Assembly (NCBI RefSeq): GCF_900176505.1
Contig: NZ_FWYB01000008.1
Span: 62,001 to 126,000 of the forward strand
Direction of reading: 5' to 3'
DNA: 64,000 nt
From: Pedobacter nyackensis
GTDB lineage: Bacteria > Bacteroidota > Bacteroidia > Sphingobacteriales > Sphingobacteriaceae
Shown here: positions 34,145 to 42,675 of the stretch, piece by piece
Layout: each line of letters begins with the position of its first letter
Numbering within the stretch: the first letter of the stretch is position 1
Made by a program: the position numbers and the translations under genes
The notes under the pieces: generated by a model
What the model saw: the letters and a program-made list of their open reading frames with translations, nothing else
Databases searched by the model: none
What the model was told of the DNA's origin: nothing

Positions 34145-35650
34145 ATGAACGTAGAAACAAGAAAATTGACCTTATCGGATTACAATGATTTAAGGGAATC
34201 CATGCAACAAGCTTACGAAACCCTGGGACAAATATGGAGTAAAAGCAGCATTGAACGGCTGCTTAAATTATTTCCTGAAGGTCAGCTTTGCATTGCAGTG
34301 GACGATAAGGTTGTAGCTTGTTCGTTATCGATTATTGTGGATTATGATGAATACGGCGACAGGCATACTTATAAAAACATAACTGGTGATTACTCTTTCT
34401 CCACTCATGATCCGGAAGGTGATGTATTGTATGGGATTGAGATATTTGTGCACCCTGAATATCGGGGATTAAGGTTAGGCAGAAGGCTATATGAAGCCCG
34501 AAAAGAGCTCTGCGAAAGCTTAAACCTTAAAAGTATCATTGCCGGAGGCCGCATCCCCGGTTATCATGAATATGCTGATAAGCTTAGCCCCCGACAATAT
34601 ATAGATAAAGTTAAAGCTAAGGAGGTCTACGATCCTACCCTTACCTTCCAGTTATCTAACGATTTCCACGTAAGGAAAGTCCTTAAAAACTACCTACCCG
34701 GAGATCATGAATCTAAAGAGTTTGCAACACTAATTGAATGGAATAACATATATTACCAGGGGATTGATGCCTCAGCCCGCTCCGCTAAAACCATCAGACT
34801 CGGTCTGGTACAATGGCAAATGCGTTTGTTTCCTGATATTGATGCCTTTTATGAACAGGTAGAATTCTTTGTCGACGCAGTGAGTGGCTACCATTCAGAC
34901 TTCATCATGTTTCCTGAATTCTTCAACACACCATTACTACAACCTTATAACCATTTACCGGAAATGGAGGCCATGCGTAAACTGGCAGAACTGACCGGAG
35001 AAATTGTAGAAAGAATTCAGCAGTACGCGCTGTCTTACAATGTAAACATCATATCCGGCAGTTTGCCACTCGTTGAGAACAACAAACTATACAACGCTTC
35101 TTATTTATGCCACAGAAGCGGTAAAACAGATGAATTCAGAAAGATTCACATCACTCCAAATGAGCAAAAATACTATGGTATGGTTGGGGGTGATAAGATT
35201 CAGGTATTTGATACCGATTGTGGTAAAGTAGGCATATTGATCTGTTACGATGTGGAATTCCCTGAACTAAGCAGAATCTATTCCGATCAAGGCATGCAAA
35301 TCCTCTTCGTTCCCTTCTTAACGGATACACAAAACGGATATACCAGGGTAAGACATTGCGCACAAGCCAGAGCAATTGAAAACGAATGTTATGTGGCCAT
35401 TGCCGGTTCTGTAGGCAATCTACCTAAAGTAAATAACATGGATATACAGTACGCGCAATCTGCAGTCTTCACGCCTTCAGATTTTGCGTTCCCTACCAAT
35501 GGGGTTAAAGCAGAGACTACCCCCAATACAGAAATGATGCTGGTAGCTGACGTAGATTTACATCTTCTGGATGAATTACACCATTTCGGTACCGTACGTA
35601 TCCTGAAAGACCGTCGAAAAGATCTATATGAGGTGAGATTGCTTAAATAA
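34145..35650 (+). CDS. GNAT acetyltransferase fused to nitrilase-superfamily amidohydrolase
   Basis: A 501-residue two-domain protein. Residues 1-210 are GNAT-like with the acetyl-CoA segment VHPEYRGLRLGRRLYEARKE. Residues 220-500 are a carbon-nitrogen hydrolase with a complete Glu-Lys-Cys triad: E258 (FPEFF), K333 (FRKIHI) and C367 (LICYDVEFPE). This fusion is a recognised architecture in several bacteria; the substrate is not known. It stands alone, 125 bases after ruvB, and converges on a small membrane protein gene with one base between. Confidence 0.93.
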   Translation: MNVETRKLTLSDYNDLRESMQQAYETLGQIWSKSSIERLLKLFPEGQLCIAVDDKVVACSLSIIVDYDEYGDRHTYKNITGDYSFSTHDPEGDVLYGIEIFVHPEYRGLRLGRRLYEARKELCESLNLKSIIAGGRIPGYHEYADKLSPRQYIDKVKAKEVYDPTLTFQLSNDFHVRKVLKNYLPGDHESKEFATLIEWNNIYYQGIDASARSAKTIRLGLVQWQMRLFPDIDAFYEQVEFFVDAVSGYHSDFIMFPEFFNTPLLQPYNHLPEMEAMRKLAELTGEIVERIQQYALSYNVNIISGSLPLVENNKLYNASYLCHRSGKTDEFRKIHITPNEQKYYGMVGGDKIQVFDTDCGKVGILICYDVEFPELSRIYSDQGMQILFVPFLTDTQNGYTRVRHCAQARAIENECYVAIAGSVGNLPKVNNMDIQYAQSAVFTPSDFAFPTNGVKAETTPNTEMMLVADVDLHLLDELHHFGTVRILKDRRKDLYEVRLLK

Positions 35651-35651
35651 G

Positions 35652-35867
35652 CTATTTAAAAAACAACCAATATATCAACAATGCGACAACAAGCAGTGGT
35701 ATAAGCCATCTCATTACCACTGCTGCTCCATTGATATCCTCTTCCTCGACAGCCTCACGTGGTGGACCTGGGTCAGCTTGATGCTTTGCATAATCATGTT
35801 CAATGGGTTTATGCGCATGCGGCTTTTCCTCCGGTTTTTTTTGCTCTTCATTTTCCATATTTTCCAT
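35652..35867 (-). CDS. Small tail-anchored-like membrane protein, unknown function
   Basis: A 71-residue protein with a highly charged, Glu/Lys/His/Pro-rich N-terminal 45 residues and one C-terminal membrane helix (about 51-70, WLIPLLVVALLIYWLFF). No family recognised. The last bases lie one base from the end of the GNAT-nitrilase gene. Codon use and charge pattern look like a genuine protein. Confidence 0.65.
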   Translation of the reverse strand: MENMENEEQKKPEEKPHAHKPIEHDYAKHQADPGPPREAVEEEDINGAAVVMRWLIPLLVVALLIYWLFFK

Positions 35868-35933
35868 AACTATAAGCTTTAACTATTAAATTAACAACAA
35901 GCGGGCCTTTAAAAAGTTTCCATTACAAAGCCT

Positions 35934-35941
35934 TATCTTTG
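35934..35941 (+). promoter_or_regulatory. -7 promoter element of queG (possibly leaderless)
   Basis: TATCTTTG is a good TAnnTTTG match and ends 5 bases before the queG ATG at 35947. Confidence 0.5.
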
Positions 35942-35946
35942 CAGGG

Positions 35947-36885
35947 ATGTTAAACAATGCCTCCAGATATAGCAAAATGATTAAAGCAGAAGCCAGCCGG
36001 CTTGGCTTTATGCAATGCGGCATTGCCAAAGCAGAATTTTTGGAAGACGAAGCACCTAAGCTGGAGAAATGGCTGAAAAATAAACACCATGGTCAAATGG
36101 CTTACATGGAGAACCATTTCGATAAACGACTGGACCCAAGGCTACTGGTCGACGATTCAAAATCTGTCATTTCATTAACGCTCAACTATTTCCCAGAAGA
36201 GCGCCAAACAGATCCGGCTGCGCCAAAAATTTCTAAATATGCTTATGGTGCAGATTACCATCAGGTCATAAAAGACAAGTTGTTCCAGCTGCTTAATTTT
36301 ATTGGAGAAGAGATCGGTGAAGTAGCCGGTCGTGCTTTTGTTGATTCAGCACCGGTATTAGACCGCGCATGGGCAAAACGTGCCGGCATCGGATGGATCG
36401 GTAAAAACAGTAACCTGATTAATAAAAAGAACGGATCATTCTTTTTCCTTGCAGAGCTGATTGTCGACCTCGAATTGGAATACGACAATCCATTCCAAAC
36501 CGACCACTGTGGTACCTGTACAAAATGCATCGACGCCTGCCCTACTGAAGCTATTTTATCCCCATTTGTAATAGATGCAAACAAATGCATATCCTATTTA
36601 ACCATCGAACTGAGGGAAGAAATCGACCCGGCCTTTCAAAATAAAATGGATAACTGGATGTTCGGCTGCGACGTTTGTCAGGATGTTTGTCCCTGGAACA
36701 GGTTTTCAGCTCCGAATGTTGAACCCCTGTTTAAACCAAATGAGCAATTGCTACAAATGAAACGTGAGGACTGGCTGGACATTACCGAAGATGTTTTCAA
36801 AACCATCTTTAAAAACTCCGCAGTTAAGCGCACCAAATTTAAAGGACTAACAAGAAATATTGATTTCATAAAAAAGACCCTCTAG
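35947..36885 (+). CDS. queG: Epoxyqueuosine reductase
   Basis: A 312-residue iron-sulfur enzyme that reduces epoxyqueuosine to queuosine in tRNA, with a cobalamin cofactor. It has RAWAKRAGIGWIGKN and two 4Fe-4S motifs, CGTCTKCIDACPTEAI and CDVCQDVCPWNR, in the family order. Dependence on cobalamin connects it functionally to the B12 uptake locus, but the genes are not linked. The TAG stop lies at the centre of the following terminator palindrome. Confidence 0.96.
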   Translation: MLNNASRYSKMIKAEASRLGFMQCGIAKAEFLEDEAPKLEKWLKNKHHGQMAYMENHFDKRLDPRLLVDDSKSVISLTLNYFPEERQTDPAAPKISKYAYGADYHQVIKDKLFQLLNFIGEEIGEVAGRAFVDSAPVLDRAWAKRAGIGWIGKNSNLINKKNGSFFFLAELIVDLELEYDNPFQTDHCGTCTKCIDACPTEAILSPFVIDANKCISYLTIELREEIDPAFQNKMDNWMFGCDVCQDVCPWNRFSAPNVEPLFKPNEQLLQMKREDWLDITEDVFKTIFKNSAVKRTKFKGLTRNIDFIKKTL

Positions 36886-36896
36886 AGGGTCTTTTT
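36871..36896. terminator. Bidirectional terminator overlapping the queG stop codon
   Basis: A perfect 26-base palindrome (AAAAAGACCCTCT and its complement) lies between convergent queG and the exonuclease gene. The queG TAG occupies 36883-36885, in the apical part of the hairpin. Confidence 0.88.
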
Positions 36897-36909
36897 ATTA
36901 TATAAGGCT

Positions 36910-37887
36910 TTATTTGCCAAACTTCATCTTCAACTGTTCCAACATATCGTGGGTTACATCAACAGGAGGTTTCTCCTTTTTTTGTTGCACAGGTTGCGGC
37001 TTACTCTGCTGAGGTTGTGCCTGAGCTGGTTTTGGCCTGTTAGCCTCTGCCTGCTGTTGACGCTCCTGCTTAAGTAAATCTTTCTTTTTACTCCATCTTG
37101 CCCAGATCTCGTCTAGTTTTTTCTTGGTGTATAAAGGAAAATCACCTTGTTTCATCCAGGCATAATAGCTTGGCTCAATATCAAAAACATGCTCTACGGT
37201 TTTACCTTTATGTTTCCCAAAGTTGAATGTTTCTTCTTCTTTTTCATTGTAAACCATTCTTCCTGCAAAATCAACAGGCTTGTTCATATTGGTAAAAACA
37301 TGAAGCGCATGCACGTCATTTACAACCGGCTTAGATATGTTTCCTTGCTTATCCTCAAAATCAACCTCTTTATAACGTTCAATTTGTGCCAGCAATACAT
37401 GATAAGTAGCCGTAATATCAGCCTCAGCCGAATGCGCATTAACGATATCCTTATTACAATAGAACTTATAAGCAGCACGCAATGTACGTTGTTCCATCTG
37501 ATGGAAAATATTCTGAACATCAACAAACTTTCTGTCGAGCATCTCGAAATCTATTTCAGCTCTTAAGAATTCTTCCAGCAATACCGGAATATCGAATCTG
37601 TTTGAATTGTAACCTGCAAGATCTGCGTCACCTATAAATTCAGCTAGTTCAGCAGCAACATCCTTAAACGTTGGCGCTGTAGCGATATCCTCATCATAAA
37701 TCCCGTGGATCAACGATGAATGCAATGGAATAGGCATTTCAGGGTTAATCCGCATTGATTTGATCACTTCTGATCCATCTGGCATTGCTTTTAAAATAGC
37801 AATTTCAACAATACGATCAGCACCGACATTAATGCCGGTAGTTTCCAGATCAAAAAAAGCGAGTGGGCGTTTTAAATTTAATTTCAT
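36910..37887 (-). CDS. DnaQ-like 3'-5' exonuclease with DUF3820-like domain
   Basis: A 325-residue protein. Residues 8-175 form a DEDDh exonuclease: FDLETTG (Exo I), AGYNSNRFDIPVL (Exo II) and HSAEADI (Exo III). A second small domain around 215-260 (FNFGKHKGKTVEHVFDIEPSYYAWM) resembles DUF3820. The C-terminus is a Gln/Pro/Lys-rich linker ending in a short conserved-looking helix (DMLEQLKMKFGK). It is either a proofreading-type epsilon-like subunit or a free-standing exonuclease. Stand-alone gene, convergent with queG. Confidence 0.93.
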   Translation of the reverse strand: MKLNLKRPLAFFDLETTGINVGADRIVEIAILKAMPDGSEVIKSMRINPEMPIPLHSSLIHGIYDEDIATAPTFKDVAAELAEFIGDADLAGYNSNRFDIPVLLEEFLRAEIDFEMLDRKFVDVQNIFHQMEQRTLRAAYKFYCNKDIVNAHSAEADITATYHVLLAQIERYKEVDFEDKQGNISKPVVNDVHALHVFTNMNKPVDFAGRMVYNEKEEETFNFGKHKGKTVEHVFDIEPSYYAWMKQGDFPLYTKKKLDEIWARWSKKKDLLKQERQQQAEANRPKPAQAQPQQSKPQPVQQKKEKPPVDVTHDMLEQLKMKFGK

Positions 37888-38007
37888 TTTACACTTTTTG
37901 GTAGCAACTCAAAAGTCGTAAAAATCATTCATTAAACCTCAACTTATTTGGTAACCTCTTAATTTATAAACGAATAGAATAATATCCCATGCTGACAGGA
38001 TAGAAAC

Positions 38008-38130
38008 TTAGCTAAGAATTAAAATCCCCACAGCAATTCCGATCACCATAATCAGGTACATCAGGATCTCAGTAGTGGCAAACTTCTTATATTTTGTCCA
38101 GAATGAAATATCGTGTTTTGCTTTACTCAT
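38008..38130 (-). CDS. 40-residue single-pass membrane protein
   Basis: This small ORF starts with ATG one base after the stop of the NlpC/P60 gene (TAATATG). It encodes a short basic N-terminus (MSKAKHDISFWTKYKKF) and one hydrophobic helix (ILMYLIMVIGIAVGILIL). The tight spacing, positive-inside charge and membrane helix support a real gene at the end of the mqnE-mutS-nlpC unit. Function unknown. Confidence 0.7.
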   Translation of the reverse strand: MSKAKHDISFWTKYKKFATTEILMYLIMVIGIAVGILILS

Positions 38131-38131
38131 A

Positions 38132-38632
38132 TTAGTTTTTTAAGGAACCGGCTTTTACAAAAGCTCTTTGGTAAACAGGAATACTCAGATCATCTACCAC
38201 CACCCCGCGCGATGTTGAAGCATGCACAAAGTAATTGTTGTTAAGGTATACCCCAACATGATCTACAGTCCGGCCACTGAATGAAAAGAAAATCAAATCG
38301 CCTTCATTTAACTTACTCAAACTTTTTTCTTTCACCACACGCGCCTGATCCTTCGAACTCCTTGGCAGTTCATTTCCGTAAATATCCTTTTGCAACAGAA
38401 AAGCCAAGCCTGAACAATCTACCCCTCTTTTATCCATTCCACCATAACGATAATTCACACCTGTCCAGTCTGTTACAAACCGATACAACTGCTTGTTCTT
38501 TAAATGCGACATAGCATCAGCCTTAGTATTAGATTTAACCGTATACTTTTTCGAACTACAAGCCGAAAAAAATAACATGATCACTAGGATCATCAATAAT
38601 CTGCTTTTACTTAATGTCGCTAACATATTCAT
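38132..38632 (-). CDS. NlpC/P60 family cell-wall peptidase lipoprotein
   Basis: A 166-residue lipoprotein (lipobox FFSAC, Cys25) with a C40 peptidase domain. The catalytic cysteine is C73 in GVDCSGL, and H125 (TVDHVGV) and H137 (YFVHAS) complete the active site. Such enzymes cut peptidoglycan stem peptides, typically D-Glu to diamino acid bonds. An ATG two codons downstream is an alternative start. It starts one base after mutS ends, and the 40-residue membrane protein follows immediately. Confidence 0.93.
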   Translation of the reverse strand: MNMLATLSKSRLLMILVIMLFFSACSSKKYTVKSNTKADAMSHLKNKQLYRFVTDWTGVNYRYGGMDKRGVDCSGLAFLLQKDIYGNELPRSSKDQARVVKEKSLSKLNEGDLIFFSFSGRTVDHVGVYLNNNYFVHASTSRGVVVDDLSIPVYQRAFVKAGSLKN

Positions 38633-38633
38633 A

Positions 38634-41246
38634 TTACTGCTTAATTAAACGCTGTATCTCATCCAACTTCAACAATGCTTCCACTGGCGTCAATACATTC
38701 ACATCCAGGTTGTTTAGCATATCTCTGATCTTGACCAAAACCGGATCATCCACCGCAAACATGTGCAATTGATAAGCCTGGTTCTGAACCTTCTTTATGC
38801 TGTCTTTTATACTCTGACCTTCCGTCCGGTCTATTTCAAGTTTCTTTAAAATCTCGTTAGCCCTATTGATCAGCTTAGGAGGCATACCGGCCATTTTAGC
38901 CACATGAATACCAAAACTATGCTCACTGCCTCCAGGAATCAGCTTTCTTAAAAAGATCACCTTATTTCCAACCTCTTTAATGGAGACATTGAAGTTTTTA
39001 ACGCGGTTCATCGTAGCTGCCAGCTCATTCAATTCATGATAATGCGTTGCAAAGAGTGTTTTTGGCTTGGCTGTTGGATGTGTATGTAAAAACTCAGCTA
39101 TAGCCCAGGCAATAGAAATTCCATCATAAGTACTTGTACCCCTACCAATCTCATCCAGCAGGATTAAACTGTTATCTGATATGTTATTCAGGATACTAGC
39201 CGTTTCATTCATTTCAACCATGAACGTACTTTCTCCGGATGATAAGTTATCGGAGGCACCTACACGGGTGAAGATCTTGTCGACCAAACCTATTGTAGCC
39301 GCCTTAGCCGGCACAAAACAACCCATCTGACCCATCAGCACAATCAAACCGGTTTGACGCAGTATGGCCGACTTACCCGACATATTGGGACCGGTAATAA
39401 TAATAATCTGTTGATTTTCGTTATCCAAAAACACATCATTGGTGATGTACTCTTCACCTACAGGCAATCTTTTTTCAATAACAGGATGCCTTCCACCCTT
39501 AATATCCAAACCTTTACCCTTGTTTACCTCAGGTTTTACATAATGATTCTTAACAGCCAGTTGCGCAAAGCAAAGTAATACATCCAACTGGGCAGTTAAA
39601 TATGCATTCAGCTGTATGGGCCTGATATAGGCACTTACCTGGTGCATCAACTCGGCATACATCCGAACTTCTATTTGCTGAATCTTTTCTTCAGCACCTA
39701 AAATCTGTTCTTCGTATTCTTTTAATTCGGGAGTGATATAACGCTCAGCACTTACCAGCGTTTGCTTCCTGATCCAATCTGCCGGCACTTTATCCTTATG
39801 TGTATGGGTAACTTCCAGATAATAGCCAAAAACATTGTTAAAGGCCACCTTTAAGGAAGGGATACCGGTTGCAGCAGCTTCTCTTTTCTGAATTTCCACC
39901 AGGTAATCCTTTCCACCGAAAGAGATTTTACGCAGGCGGTCCAATTCATCATCTATACCATCAGCAATCACATTTCCTTTGATCAATAAAGCTGGTGGGT
40001 CCTGTTGTAATTCCCGCTCCAGTTTCTCTCTGATACTCAGGCAAGGATCCAGCTGCTCAGCCAGCGCCATTAAAAATGGATTCTTTGATTCTTCAGCCAG
40101 CTTTTTAACCGACTCAATGTGGTATAATGATTTTTTTAACTGACACAATTCCCTTGGCCCAACCTTTTGAAGGCCAACTTTAGAGATTAGTCTTTCCAGG
40201 TCACCAATCTGCTTAATATGCGACAAGAAATCCTGTACAAGCTCATCATGCTTTACCAGGAAATCTACCATTCCCAAACGTTCTTGTATAGGTTTTAACT
40301 CCTTAAGCGGCATGATAATCCACTTATGAAGCAAACGCGCGCCCATTGGGGTACTGGTTTGATCCAATACCTGGAAAAGGGTTACGGCATTCTCATTTGC
40401 CGAACTCACCAACTCCAGATTGCGGATGGTAAAACGATCCAGCCACATGTATTTATCTTCTTCCAATCGACTGATGGAAGTAATGTGCTTTAAATTACGG
40501 TGCTCAGTCTCATTCAGATAATGTAAAGCTACACCAGCAGCAACAATACCTGTTTGCAACCTATCTACCCCAAATCCCTTTAAAGAACTAACTTCAAAAT
40601 GCTTGGTTAAGATTTCATTGGCATAATCATGAGTAAAAGCCCAATCGTCCAAATGATAAGTATAAAACCTATCCCCAAACAACTCCATGAACTCTTTCCT
40701 TTTACTCTTTTGGAAAACAACTTCATTGGGTTTAAAGCCCTGTAAAAGCTTGTCAATATATTCAGAGCTTCCTTGGGCTACATGGAATTCTCCGGTAGAA
40801 ATGTCCACAAAAGAAACGCCCAGCTGGGCTTTATCAAAGTAAACTGAAGCTAAATAATTGTTAGATTTCTGACTAAGGATATTGTCATTGTAAGCCACAC
40901 CCGGTGTAACCAGTTCGGTCACCCCTCTTTTCACAATGGTTTTAGTGGTTTTAGGATCCTCCAACTGATCGCATATCGCTACCCGCTGTCCGGCTCTAAC
41001 CAACTTTGAAAGGTAATTATCTAAGGAGTGATGCGGGAAACCGGCTAACTCTAACGCGCCGCCGTTTGGTCCTGTACCCCTCCTCGTTAATACGATACCC
41101 AAAATCTGGGCAGTCTTTACCGCATCTTCACCAAATGTTTCATAAAAATCGCCTACTCTAAATAGTAATAATGCTCCTGGATACTTTGCTTTAATCGCAT
41201 TGTATTGTTGCATTAATGGAGTTTCCTTAGTATTATCTTTAGCCAA
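38634..41246 (-). CDS. mutS: DNA mismatch repair protein MutS
   Basis: An 870-residue MutS1. The mismatch-binding N-terminus has LFRVGDFYETFGEDA with the Phe-x-Glu motif. The ATPase has Walker A TGPNMSGKSAILRQ near residue 620, LLDEIGRGTSTYDG and ATHYHELN. Length is normal. Followed after one base by the NlpC gene; 85 bases after mqnA. Confidence 0.97.
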   Translation of the reverse strand: MAKDNTKETPLMQQYNAIKAKYPGALLLFRVGDFYETFGEDAVKTAQILGIVLTRRGTGPNGGALELAGFPHHSLDNYLSKLVRAGQRVAICDQLEDPKTTKTIVKRGVTELVTPGVAYNDNILSQKSNNYLASVYFDKAQLGVSFVDISTGEFHVAQGSSEYIDKLLQGFKPNEVVFQKSKRKEFMELFGDRFYTYHLDDWAFTHDYANEILTKHFEVSSLKGFGVDRLQTGIVAAGVALHYLNETEHRNLKHITSISRLEEDKYMWLDRFTIRNLELVSSANENAVTLFQVLDQTSTPMGARLLHKWIIMPLKELKPIQERLGMVDFLVKHDELVQDFLSHIKQIGDLERLISKVGLQKVGPRELCQLKKSLYHIESVKKLAEESKNPFLMALAEQLDPCLSIREKLERELQQDPPALLIKGNVIADGIDDELDRLRKISFGGKDYLVEIQKREAAATGIPSLKVAFNNVFGYYLEVTHTHKDKVPADWIRKQTLVSAERYITPELKEYEEQILGAEEKIQQIEVRMYAELMHQVSAYIRPIQLNAYLTAQLDVLLCFAQLAVKNHYVKPEVNKGKGLDIKGGRHPVIEKRLPVGEEYITNDVFLDNENQQIIIITGPNMSGKSAILRQTGLIVLMGQMGCFVPAKAATIGLVDKIFTRVGASDNLSSGESTFMVEMNETASILNNISDNSLILLDEIGRGTSTYDGISIAWAIAEFLHTHPTAKPKTLFATHYHELNELAATMNRVKNFNVSIKEVGNKVIFLRKLIPGGSEHSFGIHVAKMAGMPPKLINRANEILKKLEIDRTEGQSIKDSIKKVQNQAYQLHMFAVDDPVLVKIRDMLNNLDVNVLTPVEALLKLDEIQRLIKQ

Positions 41247-41331
41247 AATGATTCAGTTTACAAAATCGTAAAGATACTATTTGAGCTGTAGGCTTTACGT
41301 TTTGTTGAAAATTAAAAAAATGTGAATAGGT

Positions 41332-42057
41332 TTATAATTGTGCAATGTACGACAAGAACAAGGTTAATGCCTCGCGCTTTTTATCAGTCAGCTCAAAATC
41401 AAGCTTATGCATCAGGTAATCGTCCAGATCAAAATTAGCCAGTTTCGGCAATTCCTCCAACAAAACCCGACGTTTAGAAAGGCCAAATGAAAGGGCCTCA
41501 TTAAAATCATTGATAAAAGCCTGCGGAATCGCTTTATTAGCTACCCATGCAGCGTAAACGAATGGCAAGCCTGTAAAATTCATCCACTCCTGTCCCATAT
41601 CATAGGAATAGGCAAACTCATCCTTCCTACCGAAAGTACGGTCGCCAATTAAAACGAAGGCATCTGTATCCTCAATATCATTCGTGTGGTAATTTACCGA
41701 CTGCCTGAAATGAAATTTCAATAATACTTTAGCCAGGTTATTAGACGTTCTTGAATGACTATCCAGTCTTACCGTTTTTATTTCTTCCACTGGCACCTTG
41801 CTAAAAATGAATACAGAATTCACTGCACCAACAGATCCGATGCAATAGTCGGCAACAATATTCGCATTTGGTACAAGAGGGATAGCAGCTACGGGAATCA
41901 AACCTATATCCACCTGTCCTCCAATTAATTTAGCAGCACAATCTGTAGGAATATCTAAGCTAAGATCAATCTGATCCAGCAATGCTGAATGTTCAATTCC
42001 GTAAATAAAGGGCTTGGTATTGGTATAGGAAACGGCAGAAATTTTAATCTTATTCAA
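41332..42057 (-). CDS. mqnA: Chorismate dehydratase (futalosine pathway)
   Basis: A 241-residue MqnA that converts chorismate to 3-[(1-carboxyvinyl)oxy]benzoate, first step of the futalosine route to menaquinone. ISAVSYTNTKPFIYGIE, the VDIGLIPVAAIP segment and the C-terminal YLMHKLDFELTDKKREALTLF fit the family. It lies in one unit with mqnE, separated by a histidine phosphatase gene; the phosphatase stop is 5 bases upstream. Confidence 0.93.
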   Translation of the reverse strand: MNKIKISAVSYTNTKPFIYGIEHSALLDQIDLSLDIPTDCAAKLIGGQVDIGLIPVAAIPLVPNANIVADYCIGSVGAVNSVFIFSKVPVEEIKTVRLDSHSRTSNNLAKVLLKFHFRQSVNYHTNDIEDTDAFVLIGDRTFGRKDEFAYSYDMGQEWMNFTGLPFVYAAWVANKAIPQAFINDFNEALSFGLSKRRVLLEELPKLANFDLDDYLMHKLDFELTDKKREALTLFLSYIAQL

Positions 42058-42062
42058 CAGTA

Positions 42063-42674
42063 TTATTTTAAATGATCGGTATTGTTAAATTCAGTAATCG
42101 TGAACTGACCACCGGTATATTTAACTTTATAAAGTGTAGTATTTTGATGAGGAAACTCCGTCATTTCCGATATGGGTCTGTTGGTAAGCAAGCATAAGAA
42201 TAAGCGCATTGCACGACCATGCATACAAATCAAAACAGTTTGCTCATTTGGTGCATTTTTGATGACCTCAATAGCTTCTTTTTCACGAAGCACCACATCA
42301 TTCGGACTTTCGCCACCTTCGAAACGTGCATCATAATCGCCACCTTCCCATTCCTCCATCAGGCCTTTAAAAGCTGCAATCGCTTCTTCATTATTAGGCT
42401 GACCTTCCCATATGCCCCATGCAAGTTCATCTAAACCCGACAACTGTTCCCATGGTGTACCTGCATCAAGAAAATCTTTAACAGTTTGATGGGTACGCTT
42501 TAATTTAGAGGTATATACTTTATCAAAGGGAACATCTTTATAGGCAGCATAAAATGCAGCAGCCTGAGTCCGACCTTTATCATTCAGATCGCTATTAATC
42601 CCTCTTCCCTGTACAATCCCCTGCTTATTTAAATCTGTTTCACCATGTCTGATGATATATAATTCCTTATCCAT
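42063..42674 (-). CDS. Histidine phosphatase family protein
   Basis: A 203-residue phosphoglycerate-mutase-like phosphatase with the catalytic RHGE motif (residues 9-12), a second histidine in CMHGRAMRLFLC and acid residue in ELAWGIWEG. Substrate unknown. It is wedged between mqnE (1 base upstream) and mqnA (5 bases downstream), so it is co-transcribed with menaquinone genes; a role in that pathway or a salvage step is possible but unproven. Confidence 0.92.
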   Translation of the reverse strand: MDKELYIIRHGETDLNKQGIVQGRGINSDLNDKGRTQAAAFYAAYKDVPFDKVYTSKLKRTHQTVKDFLDAGTPWEQLSGLDELAWGIWEGQPNNEEAIAAFKGLMEEWEGGDYDARFEGGESPNDVVLREKEAIEVIKNAPNEQTVLICMHGRAMRLFLCLLTNRPISEMTEFPHQNTTLYKVKYTGGQFTITEFNNTDHLK

Positions 42675-42675
42675 T

